Assembly: GCA_016865015.1 (NCBI GenBank)
Contig: CP018226.1
Location: 2,697,001-2,761,000 of the forward strand
DNA: 64,000 bases
Source of the DNA: Rhizobiales bacterium IMCC20636
GTDB taxonomy: Bacteria; Pseudomonadota; Alphaproteobacteria; Rhizobiales; GCA-2746425
Direction: 5' to 3'
Position 1 is the stretch's first letter. Every line of letters starts with the position of its first letter. The translations under genes and the position numbers were made by a program. The notes beneath the pieces are model-generated. The model saw only the letters and a program-made list of their open reading frames with translations. It was not told the origin of the DNA and did no database searches. Positions 19,701 through 28,555 of this stretch are shown here, piece by piece.

Positions 19701-21790
19701 ATTTCGTTGAGTGCCTGCTGTGCTGAATCTGCAGATTCCTGCGCGGCTTCCAAAGAACCTTTTTTGGATTCCACCTGGATTTTTATGATGTTTTCAATCG
19801 ACGTAGAGGCTACCAACTCATCTGATGCGTTCATCAATTGCGCTTCTGCAGCTTCCAGATTGTTCCGGGCATCCAACAATGTTTCAGCAGCCGCCTCTCT
19901 GGCGGCAATGGCATCGGATACACGATCGTCGGTGGCGCCCAGACGGGATTGTGCCTGTGCAAGAGATGACTTTGCGACCTCAGACATCTGAGCCTTTTCC
20001 GCTGCCACAGTTTGAGTCGTTTCATATAGACCCGTAATCTTATCAAACAGTTGCTGCGCGTCCCGAACACCTATCTGCGCAGACAAAAGCGCTTCCGTAG
20101 CTGCAGAGGCACGCTGTGATGTTTCGTCTTCCGCCGCCCTGGCTAATTGTACTGTTTCCTGCACCCGGATAATCTCTGCCTGTGCATCCAGAACCTGTTT
20201 GTCGGCTGCATCGCGTTCTGCGATGGCCAGATTTTTCGCTGACACAGCGTCAGCAAAGGCACTTTGGGCTGCGGCCAACTGCAGTTCAGCATCAGCCAGA
20301 GTGCGCTTGGCCTCGCCAGCTACTGCTGTTGCCTGTTCCGCCGGGCCCTTGACGGCATTTGCGTCCGACAGGTCCTCCTGCAAGGCATCCTCGGCAGTGG
20401 CAAATATCAGGGTAGCCTCGGCAACAGCTTCCGAATCTTCTTCGACCTTAGCCTCAGCTTTCTGTAACAATGCCGCTATGGACAAGCGTTCTGCTGTGGC
20501 AGAAGCGAGGGTCTGTTGTGCATCTTCCAGCTTTATGTTTCCCAGAACCTGTTTTGCAGAAGCAACAGCGGCTGTTGCCGTTTCAAGGGCGGCAGACGCC
20601 TGCTCAGATCGGCTGACTGCCCCATCTGACTGTTCCAGTGCCTGGAGAAATGCGCTTTGTGCATCCTCAGCCACGGCCTTGGCAGCATCCAGTGCGGCCT
20701 CCGCATCTGATTGTGCGCCGATGGTCAGCGCCTCGTTCTCTGACAGCTGTGCCAATTGAACTTCAGCGGCAGCCAATCTGTCTTGCGCACGCGCAAGACG
20801 GTTTCGGGACAGGCCAAGCGCCGCCACTGCCCTGCTTCGTACGGTCATTGCATCCTGAACCGCAAATTGTGCCTGCTCTTCCGCTGCGGTTTTAGAAGCG
20901 ACTTCATCATCTGCAAGTGCCGCTGTCAGCCGGGTCTCGTCAGCATACCGCGCGGCCGCTTCAGCTTCTTGTGCGGCGGATTCAGCTGCTGCTGCCCTGT
21001 TTGCAGCGACATTTGCAGCAGCAATGGCAGACCCATTGGTTGCGATCGCCAGCAATCTTCTGTCCTCGACATCTCCGGCAATCCGCAATGCCACAATGTT
21101 GTCCGGGTTTCTGACCAGACCATTTTCCGGCCTTGTACCTGTTTTCAGGCCATCGATCAGTTCAAGACCGCTCACTACCTTGCCAATGACTGTATGCTCA
21201 CCTTCCAGCCATGGCGCATCCCCCAGAAGAATGAAAAACTGTGAATCGGCGCTGTTGATATCTTCCCCGCGCGCCATGCCCACGGTGCCCCGGAGGAATC
21301 TTTCGTCGCTGAATTCCGCTTTCAGACCTGGCAAACCGGAGCCACCCATGCCCCTTCCTGTCGGATCACCCGTCTGCGCGACAAATCCGCTGATAACGCG
21401 GTGAAACAGGAGGCCGTCGTAAAAATCCTGGCGAATGAGTTGCTTGATGCGGGCGATGTGTTCCGGCGCGAGATCCGCCCGCAAATCTATGGTCACCAGA
21501 CCATCATCAAGCTCAATGACAATGCGATTCTTGAGATCGACAACAGCGGCAGCGGGCGTGGCAGGTTGTTCGGATGTCTCCAGGTCGGAAGTTGTTCTTG
21601 GTCTCGGTGGCAGTTCCGGATTGGTAATGATCGTTTGAGGCGTCTCTGGCCGCACAAGTGGCGGCTGCGGTCGTGGCAAAGGCGGACCTTTGGGGACAAC
21701 CTCCTGTGCAGTGGCAGGAACCATCCACAGCAGAGCCAGCAACAGCCCGCAACACATTCTCATCCAAGGACTATTCATATGCTCTGGCAT
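16760..21790 (-). CDS. Exported cyclophilin-domain protein with a ~1,420-residue alanine-rich coiled-coil tail
   Basis: 1,676 residues from the ATG at 21790, which shares a base with the coaD stop (TGATG), so translation is coupled. Residues 1-29 are a signal peptide ending ATAQ; 30-80 are proline-rich; about 85-240 are a complete cyclophilin domain (FHRVISGF at 129-136, TGDPTGRGMGGSG, NSADSQFFI). From about 255 to the end the sequence is one long helical region, roughly a quarter to a third alanine, rich in E, Q, S, D and L. It has very few prolines and no cysteine or tryptophan that I can see. Words such as AEAALADAEAK, AERTLADAESAL and AEESLIEAQQAL recur. It ends ADIPLFQR. The neighbours match the usual coaD-cyclophilin-cyclophilin-queA-tgt block, in which this gene normally encodes only ~190 residues. 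The tail function is unknown. Confidence 0.88.
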   Translation of the reverse strand: MPEHMNSPWMRMCCGLLLALLWMVPATAQEVVPKGPPLPRPQPPLVRPETPQTIITNPELPPRPRTTSDLETSEQPATPAAAVVDLKNRIVIELDDGLVTIDLRADLAPEHIARIKQLIRQDFYDGLLFHRVISGFVAQTGDPTGRGMGGSGLPGLKAEFSDERFLRGTVGMARGEDINSADSQFFILLGDAPWLEGEHTVIGKVVSGLELIDGLKTGTRPENGLVRNPDNIVALRIAGDVEDRRLLAIATNGSAIAAANVAANRAAAAESAAQEAEAAARYADETRLTAALADDEVASKTAAEEQAQFAVQDAMTVRSRAVAALGLSRNRLARAQDRLAAAEVQLAQLSENEALTIGAQSDAEAALDAAKAVAEDAQSAFLQALEQSDGAVSRSEQASAALETATAAVASAKQVLGNIKLEDAQQTLASATAERLSIAALLQKAEAKVEEDSEAVAEATLIFATAEDALQEDLSDANAVKGPAEQATAVAGEAKRTLADAELQLAAAQSAFADAVSAKNLAIAERDAADKQVLDAQAEIIRVQETVQLARAAEDETSQRASAATEALLSAQIGVRDAQQLFDKITGLYETTQTVAAEKAQMSEVAKSSLAQAQSRLGATDDRVSDAIAAREAAAETLLDARNNLEAAEAQLMNASDELVASTSIENIIKIQVESKKGSLEAAQESADSAQQALNEIRSQLSDKDRQAAEARQLVSAAERTLADAESALTAAQETAVVATTARESAVTVSQTARDALGQAEAALADAEAKVAATTAAEQSAIQKSSQVAEELSRIKQNAELAQSASETASESVAATQKAIEQNTLRLVNANSDLAASRVALEEASETARLADAENVAAQAARQSIESQLRAAGEALTQASDVFAAASAARDESQLQLESATATSNVAQNVVKQTGADASTANAAADAANEALAAAENAAILARANFDTAVVNPANNESLLAPYIAAVEAATSAQVIAQENAETAQQLASVTAAANEQSIAALADADSVLAKAVSDLEAAGDRLDEASARQRTEELAVSQIEAELSNATEIATATLAAKEAAFEQVSSAESVLADALTEVNEAQAALEASNAALIAANNTLSDAAFRAETAIVRVAEAEATLQAARDSETAATSAKNAALDDEKAAQQNTKSANGSLREALAVASEATTMETQASAKVEQAERSLEGARENLQIANATLDASLADPNQIRSTAVDVTATTESAMSVVSGLQAELETLQLALADAGVAKATSEKLREAAITNETAKQMSLASALELSEQAESVELAAVQQRDLDREQVSVATAELQYADAELNRANAEFLRTERSLAQQTDKLDAALRALASAESELLSATEQSESGIDALNRAEESLIEAQQALDAAVSVANAAAERLTGALSLEVTALQNVADASQIVVEANDALRLAESNLSQALGETDEKDRAAANAAEVAETAKVALEQAEASLNASKATLVQMQEANSAAESREDQAAAIAVATQDAHELASANLAEALLTEERALVVAEDVAAEAKTALEARQAAQAALDRAMQNVDLREQERVAATDSNGIANQATASATAELAVAQRDVADLEGLVASDEAILQESTQALAAAEERLAVAQLEKRDALSVQTQARSEAVAAQLAHDNAVASLNAANTASARAATDAFEKRAAAEAAAAASAADIPLFQR

Positions 21791-22290
21791 CAATTCTGAA
21801 ATTTCCGGGACAGTGCATGAGCGACAAGTTCGGGTACGAAACCTGAAACATCACCTTTCATGCTCGCGATCTGACGGACAAGCGTGGCAGTAATTGGGCG
21901 AACGACGGGACTGGCTGGAAGAAAAAAGGTTCCGATCTGAGGCATCAACACACCATTCATGCCACATAATTGCATTTCAAAATCAAGATCAGTGCCATCA
22001 CGCAGGCCCCGGACCATGAATTGAGCATCATTCTCGACCGCAGCATCGACGGTGAGGCCCGAAAAGCCAACAATGGAAACCCGCGCAAGATCGTCTGCGA
22101 ATTCAGACTGTTCAATCGCGCCGGCAATCAGCGCCTGACGTTCTTCAAATGAAAACAGCGGTTGTTTGCCAGAATGAATTCCAATCGCCACGACAACCCG
22201 ATCGGCCAGTTTCAGCGCCTGCCTCAAAACATCCAGATGACCATTTGTGACAGGATCAAAAGACCCTGGATAAAGTACTGTTTTGCTCAT
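21790..22290 (-). CDS. coaD: Phosphopantetheine adenylyltransferase
   Basis: 166 residues. It transfers AMP from ATP to 4'-phosphopantetheine, the fourth step of coenzyme A synthesis. The nucleotidyltransferase motif [16 protein letters not shown] (residues 7-22) carries the T/HxGH-like site, and [14 protein letters not shown] is the second conserved block. Length and ends are standard. The stop codon overlaps the start of the giant cyclophilin gene by one base. Confidence 0.97.
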   Translation of the reverse strand: MSKTVLYPGSFDPVTNGHLDVLRQALKLADRVVVAIGIHSGKQPLFSFEERQALIAGAIEQSEFADDLARVSIVGFSGLTVDAAVENDAQFMVRGLRDGTDLDFEMQLCGMNGVLMPQIGTFFLPASPVVRPITATLVRQIASMKGDVSGFVPELVAHALSRKFQN

Positions 22291-22340
22291 TTCAATTGTC
22301 CGATCCGGCTTGCATCACTTGGCTCTCGGCGTCAGCATTG

Positions 22341-22964
22341 TCAGATGCGCTTCTGAAAGGCCATCCAGACGCCAGCCGAAATCAGCAAAGTTCCACTTAT
22401 ACGTTCAAGAAGACGCAGGCGCGCCCTTGTCAAGACACGTCCAGCGCTACCCGCCAAAACAGCATAAGCGCCATCCAGCACGGTTGCGACAATCATGAAC
22501 GTGCCGCCCAAAATCAGGGTCTGCAAGACCGCATCTCGCGTCGGATCGATGAACTGAGGAATGAAGACACCAAAGAAAAACAGACTTTTCGGGTTTGTCA
22601 GAACAACTATAAACCCCTGTATAAACATACGCTTGAACGTCGTTTCTTCACGAGCAGATTCAACATCTCCCAGACGGCCCCGGCTGCGCCAAAGGGAAAC
22701 ACCGAGCCAGACCAGATAAACCGCACCTATCAGCTTCAACCAAACGAATGCTTCTCCAACAAAGGTGAGGACAAGGGACAGACCAAAGGCCAACGCCAGC
22801 ACAGTCAGGGCCAGTCCCACTTGTGAGCCCGCCACATTTGCAAGGCCTGCCCACACACCACTGCGCATGCTGTTGGCAATCACAACAGTCACGCTTGGTC
22901 CCGGAACGATCACGACGGCAATGCATGCAACCACAAAGGAAAGATAAATATTCAGGTCAATCAT
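22341..22964 (-). CDS. LysE/RhtB family amino-acid exporter
   Basis: 207 residues and about six membrane segments. The N-terminal VVIVPGPSVTVVIANSMRSG is the family signature, followed by ANVAGSQVGLAL and NPKSLFFFGVFIPQFID, which is the characteristic mid-protein motif. Members export amino acids or related small molecules such as homoserine or threonine; the substrate cannot be read from sequence. It stands alone, 50 bases upstream of coaD on the same strand. Confidence 0.93.
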   Translation of the reverse strand: MIDLNIYLSFVVACIAVVIVPGPSVTVVIANSMRSGVWAGLANVAGSQVGLALTVLALAFGLSLVLTFVGEAFVWLKLIGAVYLVWLGVSLWRSRGRLGDVESAREETTFKRMFIQGFIVVLTNPKSLFFFGVFIPQFIDPTRDAVLQTLILGGTFMIVATVLDGAYAVLAGSAGRVLTRARLRLLERISGTLLISAGVWMAFQKRI

Positions 22965-23171
22965 GCGTTCCGCCAGAGCTTGAGAAATGCTGTTTCGGGA
23001 TGGTTTCTAACAAATACTGAAGCAAATGGACATGACCTGCGATGTATTTTACCGCGAAATGTTTGCAGCCGTGAATGAGCTCGATAAATTGACCCTGATG
23101 CAACGTTAAGACAAAACTAACCATGAATCAGCCACAGTGCACAGGACGGGTAATTTTAACAGGAATCCATC

Positions 23172-23381
23172 ATGAACCGTCCGCCAAATGGACAGCCAAC
23201 TACGGACCCGTTTTTTGAGCGGATGATGGACGAACGCATTGCCACTTTGCGCGCATTCCTGCGGATGACAACCGAAAAATATCAGTGCCCGGAACCGCCC
23301 ACCACCACAGACGACAGTACCCCTGCGGACCAGCGCATTCCTACTGACAACAATGTCATCGAGTTGCGCCGCAAGCGCTGA
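23172..23381 (+). CDS. Small hypothetical protein, 69 residues
   Basis: An open frame starting MNRPPNGQPTTDPFFERMMDE with CAGGA 7 bases upstream of the ATG. The product is soluble and charged, with a helical segment around residues 14-37 (FERMMDERIATLRAFLRM), a proline/threonine-rich middle and a basic end (ELRRKR). I recognise no family. The ribosome binding site and amino-acid composition favour a real gene, but only comparison with relatives can confirm it. Confidence 0.5.
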   Translation: MNRPPNGQPTTDPFFERMMDERIATLRAFLRMTTEKYQCPEPPTTTDDSTPADQRIPTDNNVIELRRKR

Positions 23382-23476
23382 CACCCGTCCCTTTCTGCGA
23401 CCTGCACATTCTGCATGATGAAACAGTCATGCTGACAGAACTTGACGTTTATATCTGTTAAGAATATGTGTGTCGA

Positions 23477-23514
23477 GCATATATCGAACTGATATATGCC
23501 TGCCAAGCATATGC
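23477..23514. promoter_or_regulatory. Palindromic candidate operator for the PadR regulator
   Basis: GCATATATC (23477-23485) and GATATATGC (23491-23499) form a perfect 9-bp inverted repeat with a 5-base spacer. A smaller palindrome, GCATATGC, follows at 23507-23514. The sites lie 40-75 bases before the padR start. PadR proteins bind AT-rich palindromes of this size and commonly repress their own operon. Confidence 0.6.
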
Positions 23515-23551
23515 ACGTGCTGGCAATGTTTCCTTTTTTGAACGGCTTCAC

Positions 23552-24157
23552 ATGAACGTAAGAACGCTTTGCCTTGGTATTCTCAACTTTGAAGATGCAA
23601 CCGGATATGAAATCCGGAAAATGTCGATTGATGGCAAATACAGCCATTTTATTGATGCCAGCTATGGCTCCATCTATCCGGCACTCAACAAGCTTGAGGT
23701 TGAAGGAATGGTGACGTGTCGAGAAGAAACCCATCCGGGAAAGCCGGCACGCAAGATTTATTCAATTACGGCTATGGGCCGCGAAGAACTGATCAAGGCG
23801 CTTCAAGAGCCTCCCACACCCGATGTTTTCAGATCCTCGTTTCTGATGATTGCGATCTCAGCTGAAATGTTATCGCGGGAAACCGTCACCAGAGCGATTG
23901 ATACACATAAGGAACAATTGCAGCACGAATTGGCGATAATCGAACAAATTGAGACGAACAGCGTCCCTGCCTGTTTCCGATGGGCTGCCCGCTACGGCAT
24001 GCACTGCATGTCCCAATCACTGAAATTTCTCGAGGAAAACCGCTCGGAACTGGAAGCCTGCGCCGGTACGAAAATAAGCGCCGGATTGATGCCTGCAGAT
24101 GAGAAACACGATGCCGACACCCTTCCCCAATCGACAGATCTGAGAGGAGCCCGGTAA
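23552..24157 (+). CDS. PadR family transcriptional regulator
   Basis: 201 residues from MNVRTLCLGIL; the longest frame begins 28 codons earlier inside the operator region. The N-terminal winged helix spans about residues 3-80 with family features TGYEIRKM, YGSIYPALNKLEVEGMV and GKPARKIYSIT. A C-terminal helical domain (about 100-190) should mediate dimerisation. Its stop overlaps the start of the adaptor gene (TAATG), so it is the first gene of an efflux operon and probably represses that operon until an effector binds. The Shine-Dalgarno sequence is weak. Confidence 0.9.
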   Translation: MNVRTLCLGILNFEDATGYEIRKMSIDGKYSHFIDASYGSIYPALNKLEVEGMVTCREETHPGKPARKIYSITAMGREELIKALQEPPTPDVFRSSFLMIAISAEMLSRETVTRAIDTHKEQLQHELAIIEQIETNSVPACFRWAARYGMHCMSQSLKFLEENRSELEACAGTKISAGLMPADEKHDADTLPQSTDLRGAR

Positions 24158-25260
24158 TGGCTTTTAGAATTAACAAATCCTATTTGACGGCTACGCTTGT
24201 GCTGGTCGGAATAGGCCTATGGATGGGAACCGGAACGTTCAAGGTCGGCGGTCAGGCGACCGCGAATGCCGAGGATGTCAGCATTGCCGAACGCCAGGAA
24301 AGCGCGTTGCAGACGGTCGCGGTGCGGGTCGTCACCCTGGAGGCTGCTGAACGGCAGCGTCAGTTGGAAATCCGCGGACGGACGGAAGCAGACGCAACGA
24401 TTTCCGTGCGTTCGGAAACCAGTGGGATTGTTGCCGAGCGCCTTGTGAACCTTGGAGATGAGGTCATGCCAGGCGATCTCATGTGTCGCCTGAACACCGG
24501 CGCACGGGAAGCTCGTGTACTCCAGGCGAAAGCGGCACTGGAGCAAGCTCAGGCTGACTATAGTGCAAACGCAAAGCTGCAAGAGCGCGGGTTTGCAGCA
24601 ACCAATCAGGTGGCAGCATTGAAAGCGGCCCTCGATTCTGCCAAAGCGTCGCTCCAGGAAGCAGAACTGGAACTGGAGCGTATCGAAATACGATCTACCG
24701 TTGCCGGTATTGTGCAGGAACCATTGGTTGAAAATGGTGATCTGCTGTCTGTTGGTGGCATCTGTGCAACCCTGATCGACACTGATCCCATGCTGGTCAC
24801 CGGCCAGGTTTCTGAACGAGATATCGGAAATCTGTCAATCGGGCAGCAGGCCAATATCAGTCTGATCACCGGTGAAACGAAGACCGGTACGGTCAGCTAC
24901 ATCGCGGCAGCCGCCGATGCAGCGACCCGGACCTTTCGGGTCGATATTACAATTCCGAACACGGACAACGCCATTCGTGATGGCGTCACAGCAACGGCCT
25001 ATGTTCCCTTGAAAGCAGTCTCTGCCCATTTGCTGGCCCCGAGCATGTTGACCCTGAGTGATGCGGGCGATGTGGGTATCAGGCTGGTTGATCTTGACCA
25101 GAGGACGAACCACTTTCAGAAGATCGAAATTCTTGGCGAAACCAAGGAAGGCGTTTGGGCGGGCGGTCTTCCCGAGATCATAACTGTCATCGCTGTCGGT
25201 CAGGAATATGTCACCGACGGCCAACCGGTTGAGCCTGTTTTTGCAGAGGCCACACAATGA
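24157..25260 (+). CDS. RND efflux periplasmic adaptor (membrane fusion) protein
   Basis: 367 residues. One N-terminal membrane anchor or signal segment (about 8-30) is followed by a barrel-sandwich lipoyl-like domain (SGIVAERLVNLGDEVMPGD), a short alpha-helical hairpin (about 110-170) and a beta-barrel region. It should link the inner-membrane RND pump to an outer-membrane channel, but no TolC-like gene is adjacent. It overlaps padR by 1 base and the pump gene by 4 bases, so the three genes form a tight operon. Confidence 0.92.
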   Translation: MAFRINKSYLTATLVLVGIGLWMGTGTFKVGGQATANAEDVSIAERQESALQTVAVRVVTLEAAERQRQLEIRGRTEADATISVRSETSGIVAERLVNLGDEVMPGDLMCRLNTGAREARVLQAKAALEQAQADYSANAKLQERGFAATNQVAALKAALDSAKASLQEAELELERIEIRSTVAGIVQEPLVENGDLLSVGGICATLIDTDPMLVTGQVSERDIGNLSIGQQANISLITGETKTGTVSYIAAAADAATRTFRVDITIPNTDNAIRDGVTATAYVPLKAVSAHLLAPSMLTLSDAGDVGIRLVDLDQRTNHFQKIEILGETKEGVWAGGLPEIITVIAVGQEYVTDGQPVEPVFAEATQ

Positions 25261-28200
25261 TATCAGCACTGGATAGCATCTTACGCCGCCCAAGGACCGT
25301 CCTGACACTGATGCTGGTGATGATACTGGCTGGCGCGTTCACCTATGTGTCCATCCCCAAGGAAGCCAACCCCGACATTGATGTGCCGGTGTTCTATGTT
25401 TCCGTTGGCCAGCAAGGCATTTCTCCGGAGGATTCAGAACGTCTTCTGGTGCGTCCCATGGAAACGTCGCTGCGTGGCCTGGATGGTCTGAAAGAACTGA
25501 CAGCTGTAGCCTCTGAAGGTCATGCTGGCATCGTTCTTGAATTCAACATCGACTTCAACAAGGAAAAGGCACTCGCCGATATCCGCGACAAGGTGGATCA
25601 GGCTCAGGCGCAACTGCCAGCTGATGCCGACGAACCGCAGATATTCGAGACCAACTTCTCGCTGCAACCAACGATATTTGTTGCACTTTCCGGCAACGTC
25701 CCGGAACGAACCCTGTTCCGGCATGCCCGCTTGCTGCAGGATGAGCTGGAATCCATCCCCACCGTGCTGGAGGCAAATCTGAACGGCCACCGGGAAGAGC
25801 AGCTTGAAGTCATCATCGATATGATGCGGCTGGAATCCTATGATATTACGCAGCAGGAATTGCTGACTTCCCTGTCCAACAACAACCAGTTGGTGGCAGC
25901 CGGGTTTCTGGATGGCGGCAGCGGGCGGTTCAACGTCAAGGTGCCCGGGCTCATCGAGACTGCGCAGGATGTCTACTCGCTTCCTATCAAACAGAATGGC
26001 GAAGGTGTCGTAACACTGTCGGATGTCGCGGACATCCGCCGCACATTCAAAGACCCAAGCGGCTTTACCCGCATCAATGGCAAACCAGCCATTGCGATCA
26101 GCGTTGTCAAACGGTTGGGAACGAACATCATCGAGAATAATGTTGCTGTTCGAGAGAAGGTCGCGGAATTTACGGCTGAATGGCCGGATGCCATCCAGAT
26201 AGACTTCATGCTGGATCAGTCCAACTTCATCAAGGAGGTTCAGGGCTCCCTGCAATCTTCCATCATGACGGCCATTGTTCTGGTGATGATCGTTGTTCTG
26301 GCGGCCCTGGGTGTGCGATCTGCCATTCTCGTGGGGCTGGCAATTCCAACCAGCTTCATGACCGGCTTTCTTATTCTCGGCGGTCTGGGCATGACTGTGA
26401 ACATGATGGTGATGTTCGGCCTTGTGCTGACCGTTGGTATGTTGGTCGATGGCGCCATCGTGATTGTGGAATATGCCGACCGTAAAATTTCGGAAGGCAT
26501 GCATCGTCGCGAAGCCTATATCAGGGCAGCAAAATTGATGCTCTGGCCGATTGTGTCGTCCACTGGCACAACATTGGCCGCATTCCTGCCATTGCTGCTC
26601 TGGCCCGGTGTATCCGGTGAATTCATGAGCTATCTGCCGATCATGGTTGTCATCGTTCTGTCGGCCGCACTTGTCACGGCGATGATTTTCCTGCCGGTGA
26701 CTGGTGGCCTGATTGGCCGGAACAAGACGTCGCCTGAGGAAGCAGAGCAGGCAGCGCGGATGAATGCCAATGCCGAGCTGAACATTACCGAGATGAAGGG
26801 CGTCACCGGCATTTACCTGCGTTTCCTGAGCCGGATTTCCGGATCGGTGACCGGCAATCTGATTACACTGACAGTCGCAGTGGCCATCGTTATCGGTGTA
26901 TTTGTCGCATTTGGCTCCCACAATGCCGGCGTCGAGTTTTTCGTCGACGAAGAGCCGGATCAGGCCATCGTTTTGGTGACCGGCCGCGGCAACATGTCGG
27001 TCCATGAAATTGACGCTCTGGTACGCGAAGTTGAAGATGAAATTCTTCAGACCGTCGGTATTCGCAACGCCGTCGCTTCTTCGACCGCAGGCAGCGGCGG
27101 TGGTGGTGGCGATACACTTGGCGGCGTTCAGGACAAGCCTGCAGATGTGATCGGTGAGATCAATATCGAACTGGTAGATTATTGCTGCCGCCGCAAGGCC
27201 ATCGATATCTTTGACGAGATCCGAACCAGAACTGCCGATTTGGCAGGGATCTCGGTTGAAATCCGAAAGGTTGAAGGTGGCCCACCCACCGGCAAGGATT
27301 TGCGTCTGGAAGTCAAATCGACAAATTATGATCAACTGGTCACCGTGGTTGCACAAATTCGCAATCAGGTGGAGACGATGAGCGATCTGATCGAGATTGA
27401 AGATGGCCGTCCCCTGCCCGGAATCGAATGGCAGCTCGATATTGACCGCGAGGAAGCCGGTCGGTTCAATGCTGGCATCGCCTCTGTGGGCGCGATGGTC
27501 CAACTCGTTACCAATGGGGTGATGATCGGAAACTATCGCCCCGATGATTCGGAGGATGAGATCGACATTCGTGTCCGCTTGCCGGAAGCCCAGCGCAGCT
27601 TTGACGAATTGGACAAGCTGAAACTGCGGACGACAAATGGTCAGGTTCCGATCTCAAACTTTGTCACTCGTGAAGCAAAGCCAAAGGTCTCCACCATCAC
27701 GCGCCGTGATGGGCTATATGCCATGGATATCAAGGCCAACATTGCGCCAGGCAGCGACGTGTTGCCCGATGCCAAAGTTACCGAGTTGCAGGAATGGCTG
27801 GATGGACAAACCTGGCCTGATACGATGCAGATGCGCTTCCGTGGAGCCGATGAAGAACAGAAAGAAGCTGGAGAATTCCTTGGTAAGGCGGCGCTTGCCT
27901 CACTGTTCCTGATGTTCATCATTCTGGTAACCCAGTATAATTCCTTCTATCAGACAGCCATCACACTGATGACGGTGATCTTGGCTGTGGTTGGTGTTCT
28001 GATTGGACTGATGGTCACCGGACAAACGTTCTCGATCATCATGACCGGAACCGGTGTGGTGGCGCTTGCCGGAATTGTGGTCAACAACGCCATCGTGCTC
28101 ATCGATACCTATAATCGATTGCGCCACGAGGGCGCGGCACCGAAAGAAGCTGTGCTGAAAACCAGTGCGCAGCGGCTACGCCCCATCTTGCTGACCACCA

Positions 28201-28535
28201 TCACCACGATAGCTGGTTTGATCCCGATGGCCACTCAGGTGAATTTTGACTTCTTCAACCGCGTGGTAGCTGTTGGCGGAATCACGTCGATCTGGTGGGT
28301 TCAACTGTCGACTGCGATCATTTCCGGGCTGGCATTCTCAACACTGCTGACTCTGTTGCTGGTGCCGGTGCTTCTTTCGATGCCAAGCAATTTCTCGGAA
28401 TTGTATCATCGCCTCAAAAACAGGGGCAAAAGCGCACCAGAGGCTGGCATACGCGAGACGGCAGACATTCGTCCCTTCCCAATGCGGGACGATGCGACGC
28501 CTCAGGACCAGTCTCTGCCACAGGCGGCAGAATAA
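25257..28535 (+). CDS. RND family multidrug efflux permease (HAE1-type)
   Basis: 1,092 residues with the AcrB-like plan: one N-terminal membrane segment, a large periplasmic loop, six membrane segments, a second loop and five segments. The proton-relay aspartates lie in GLVLTVGMLVDGAIVIVEYA. IPKEANPDIDVPVF near residue 36 is the usual opening of the first loop. A glycine run (GSGGGGGD, near residue 618) is an unusual low-complexity insert in the second loop. Substrates cannot be predicted. It is the last gene of the padR-adaptor-pump operon. Confidence 0.94.
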   Translation: MISALDSILRRPRTVLTLMLVMILAGAFTYVSIPKEANPDIDVPVFYVSVGQQGISPEDSERLLVRPMETSLRGLDGLKELTAVASEGHAGIVLEFNIDFNKEKALADIRDKVDQAQAQLPADADEPQIFETNFSLQPTIFVALSGNVPERTLFRHARLLQDELESIPTVLEANLNGHREEQLEVIIDMMRLESYDITQQELLTSLSNNNQLVAAGFLDGGSGRFNVKVPGLIETAQDVYSLPIKQNGEGVVTLSDVADIRRTFKDPSGFTRINGKPAIAISVVKRLGTNIIENNVAVREKVAEFTAEWPDAIQIDFMLDQSNFIKEVQGSLQSSIMTAIVLVMIVVLAALGVRSAILVGLAIPTSFMTGFLILGGLGMTVNMMVMFGLVLTVGMLVDGAIVIVEYADRKISEGMHRREAYIRAAKLMLWPIVSSTGTTLAAFLPLLLWPGVSGEFMSYLPIMVVIVLSAALVTAMIFLPVTGGLIGRNKTSPEEAEQAARMNANAELNITEMKGVTGIYLRFLSRISGSVTGNLITLTVAVAIVIGVFVAFGSHNAGVEFFVDEEPDQAIVLVTGRGNMSVHEIDALVREVEDEILQTVGIRNAVASSTAGSGGGGGDTLGGVQDKPADVIGEINIELVDYCCRRKAIDIFDEIRTRTADLAGISVEIRKVEGGPPTGKDLRLEVKSTNYDQLVTVVAQIRNQVETMSDLIEIEDGRPLPGIEWQLDIDREEAGRFNAGIASVGAMVQLVTNGVMIGNYRPDDSEDEIDIRVRLPEAQRSFDELDKLKLRTTNGQVPISNFVTREAKPKVSTITRRDGLYAMDIKANIAPGSDVLPDAKVTELQEWLDGQTWPDTMQMRFRGADEEQKEAGEFLGKAALASLFLMFIILVTQYNSFYQTAITLMTVILAVVGVLIGLMVTGQTFSIIMTGTGVVALAGIVVNNAIVLIDTYNRLRHEGAAPKEAVLKTSAQRLRPILLTTITTIAGLIPMATQVNFDFFNRVVAVGGITSIWWVQLSTAIISGLAFSTLLTLLLVPVLLSMPSNFSELYHRLKNRGKSAPEAGIRETADIRPFPMRDDATPQDQSLPQAAE

Positions 28536-28555
28536 GGCCCAATTCCCGACATGGC

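Noticed and set aside
16779-21404. Many long plus-strand open frames opposite the giant cyclophilin gene
   Set aside because: They are shadows of the alanine-rich coding strand (GC-rich, few stops in antisense); none has a recognisable domain or start site.
25434-27503. 689-codon antisense open frame opposite the first RND pump
   Set aside because: Histidine-, asparagine- and aspartate-rich nonsense typical of antisense to membrane-protein genes; the pump frame is clearly the real one.
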